NCBI GenBank assembly: GCA_012510515.1
Contig: JAAZHW010000037.1
Location: 1 to 15,189, forward strand
DNA from: Parcubacteria group bacterium
Lineage (GTDB): Bacteria; Patescibacteriota; Minisyncoccia; UBA6257; JAAZHW01
Direction: 5' to 3'
Length of the DNA stretch: 15,189 nucleotides
Part shown: piece by piece, positions 13,474 through 15,189 of the stretch
Layout of the letters: each line of letters opens with the position of its first letter
Position numbering within the stretch: the first letter of the stretch is position 1
Made by a program: the position numbers and the translations under genes
Notes under the pieces: model-generated
The model's input: the letters and a program-made list of their open reading frames with translations, nothing else
Database searches by the model: none
What the model was told of the DNA's origin: nothing

Positions 13474-13530
13474 GTCATTCTGAGTGAAACCCCGCCTACG
13501 GCGGGTAAAGAAGAATCCCACGCACAGCAG
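13474..13530. repeat. Palindromic repeat fragment, copy C3
   Basis: GTCATTCTGAGTG, then the core CCCCGCCTACGGCGGG, then AAGAATCCCACGCACAGCAG. This is the outer hairpin plus the first bases of the spacer, truncated at TAATAAAA. The core is shared with copy B2. Confidence 0.8.
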
Positions 13531-13603
13531 TAATAAAAAATTAATTCTAGTATAGAAATATTAGAAATTTTTTCAAAAATTTTTTGTCGTTTTTCGAGTA
13601 TTC

Positions 13604-13631
13604 TTGACAGTCCAAAATTTTTAAATAAAAT
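13604..13631 (+). promoter_or_regulatory. rRNA operon promoter
   Basis: TTGACA (13604-13609), a 16-nt spacer and TAAAAT (13626-13631) form a strong sigma70-type promoter about 145 nt upstream of the 16S gene. The expected start site is near 13638. GTCGTTTTTCGAGT lies just upstream (13586-13599), and a near copy occurs in the leader at 13731-13745. Confidence 0.7.
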
Positions 13632-13674
13632 AATAGTACTTTAAAAGAAATAGTCATCTTTAAAGTTTTATTAA

Positions 13675-13687
13675 AGTTCTTTGATAA
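13675..13687 (+). promoter_or_regulatory. boxA-like antitermination site in the rRNA leader
   Basis: AGTTCTTTGATAA closely resembles the rRNA boxA of Bacillus-type leaders (TGTTCTTTGAAAA), the loading site for NusB-S10 antitermination complexes. It lies in the expected place, between the promoter and the 16S gene. A short inverted repeat, CTCAA (13766-13770) with TTGAG (13779-13783), spans the 5' end of 16S. Confidence 0.6.
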
Positions 13688-13775
13688 TTTAATAATTATA
13701 AAAAAATAAAATATTTTTTCATTGTTTCGTGTCGTTTTTTTGAGTTTATTTTATTATTAAAAATTCTCAATTTTT

Positions 13776-15189
<1,414 letters not shown>

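Overview
The window looks like a chromosome segment from a Candidate Phyla Radiation (Patescibacteria) bacterium, most likely Parcubacteria-like. This is an inference from several things visible in the sequence: very AT-rich coding DNA, a divergent 16S rRNA gene with 'GGAATAGACGG' where most bacteria have 'GGAATTGACGG', a reduced alanyl-tRNA synthetase, a short RpoA without a C-terminal domain, and a PEGA / PilB / FtsA-like / baseplate-J-like gene set that I associate with this group. All supported genes lie on the + strand.

Layout. (1) 1-209: two copies of a GC-rich palindromic repeat, then a promoter whose predicted start site falls on the ATG of the first gene. (2) 210-3398: a two-gene unit of a membrane-anchored PEGA-domain protein and a PilB/GspE-type ATPase. 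(3) 3399-4322: a gene-free interval with a DnaA-box match, two near-perfect sigma70-type promoters, a strongly structured RNA of about 225 nt that I cannot assign to a known family, two hairpins with GGCGGCGAA arms, and two composite palindromic repeats. (4) 4323-9219: a minimal alaS, a divergent FtsA/PilM-like protein and a single-pass membrane protein with a baseplate-J-like region. (5) 9222-13280: a promoter, then infA-rpmJ-rpsM-rpsK-rpsD-rpoA-rplQ-rplM-rpsI (the bacterial alpha operon joined to the L13/S9 operon), closed by a clear intrinsic terminator. (6) 13281-13775: more palindromic repeats, then an rRNA promoter and a boxA-like antitermination site. (7) 13776-15189: a 16S rRNA gene cut by the window edge, carrying a long extra hairpin at the position of helix 40.

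The core of the window is translation and transcription machinery: IF-1, bL36, uS13, uS11, uS4, RNA polymerase alpha, bL17, uL13, uS9, AlaRS and 16S rRNA. The cell-surface genes are the PEGA protein with PilB and the FtsA-like / baseplate-J-like pair. Only one of the 14 genes (rpsM) has a well-placed Shine-Dalgarno match, and at least one gene appears to be leaderless.

The most promising undescribed element is the RNA at about 3564-3790. It has its own consensus promoter, an uninterrupted 25-bp closing helix between segments about 140 nt apart, internal helices, a possible pseudoknot and a terminal U-run.
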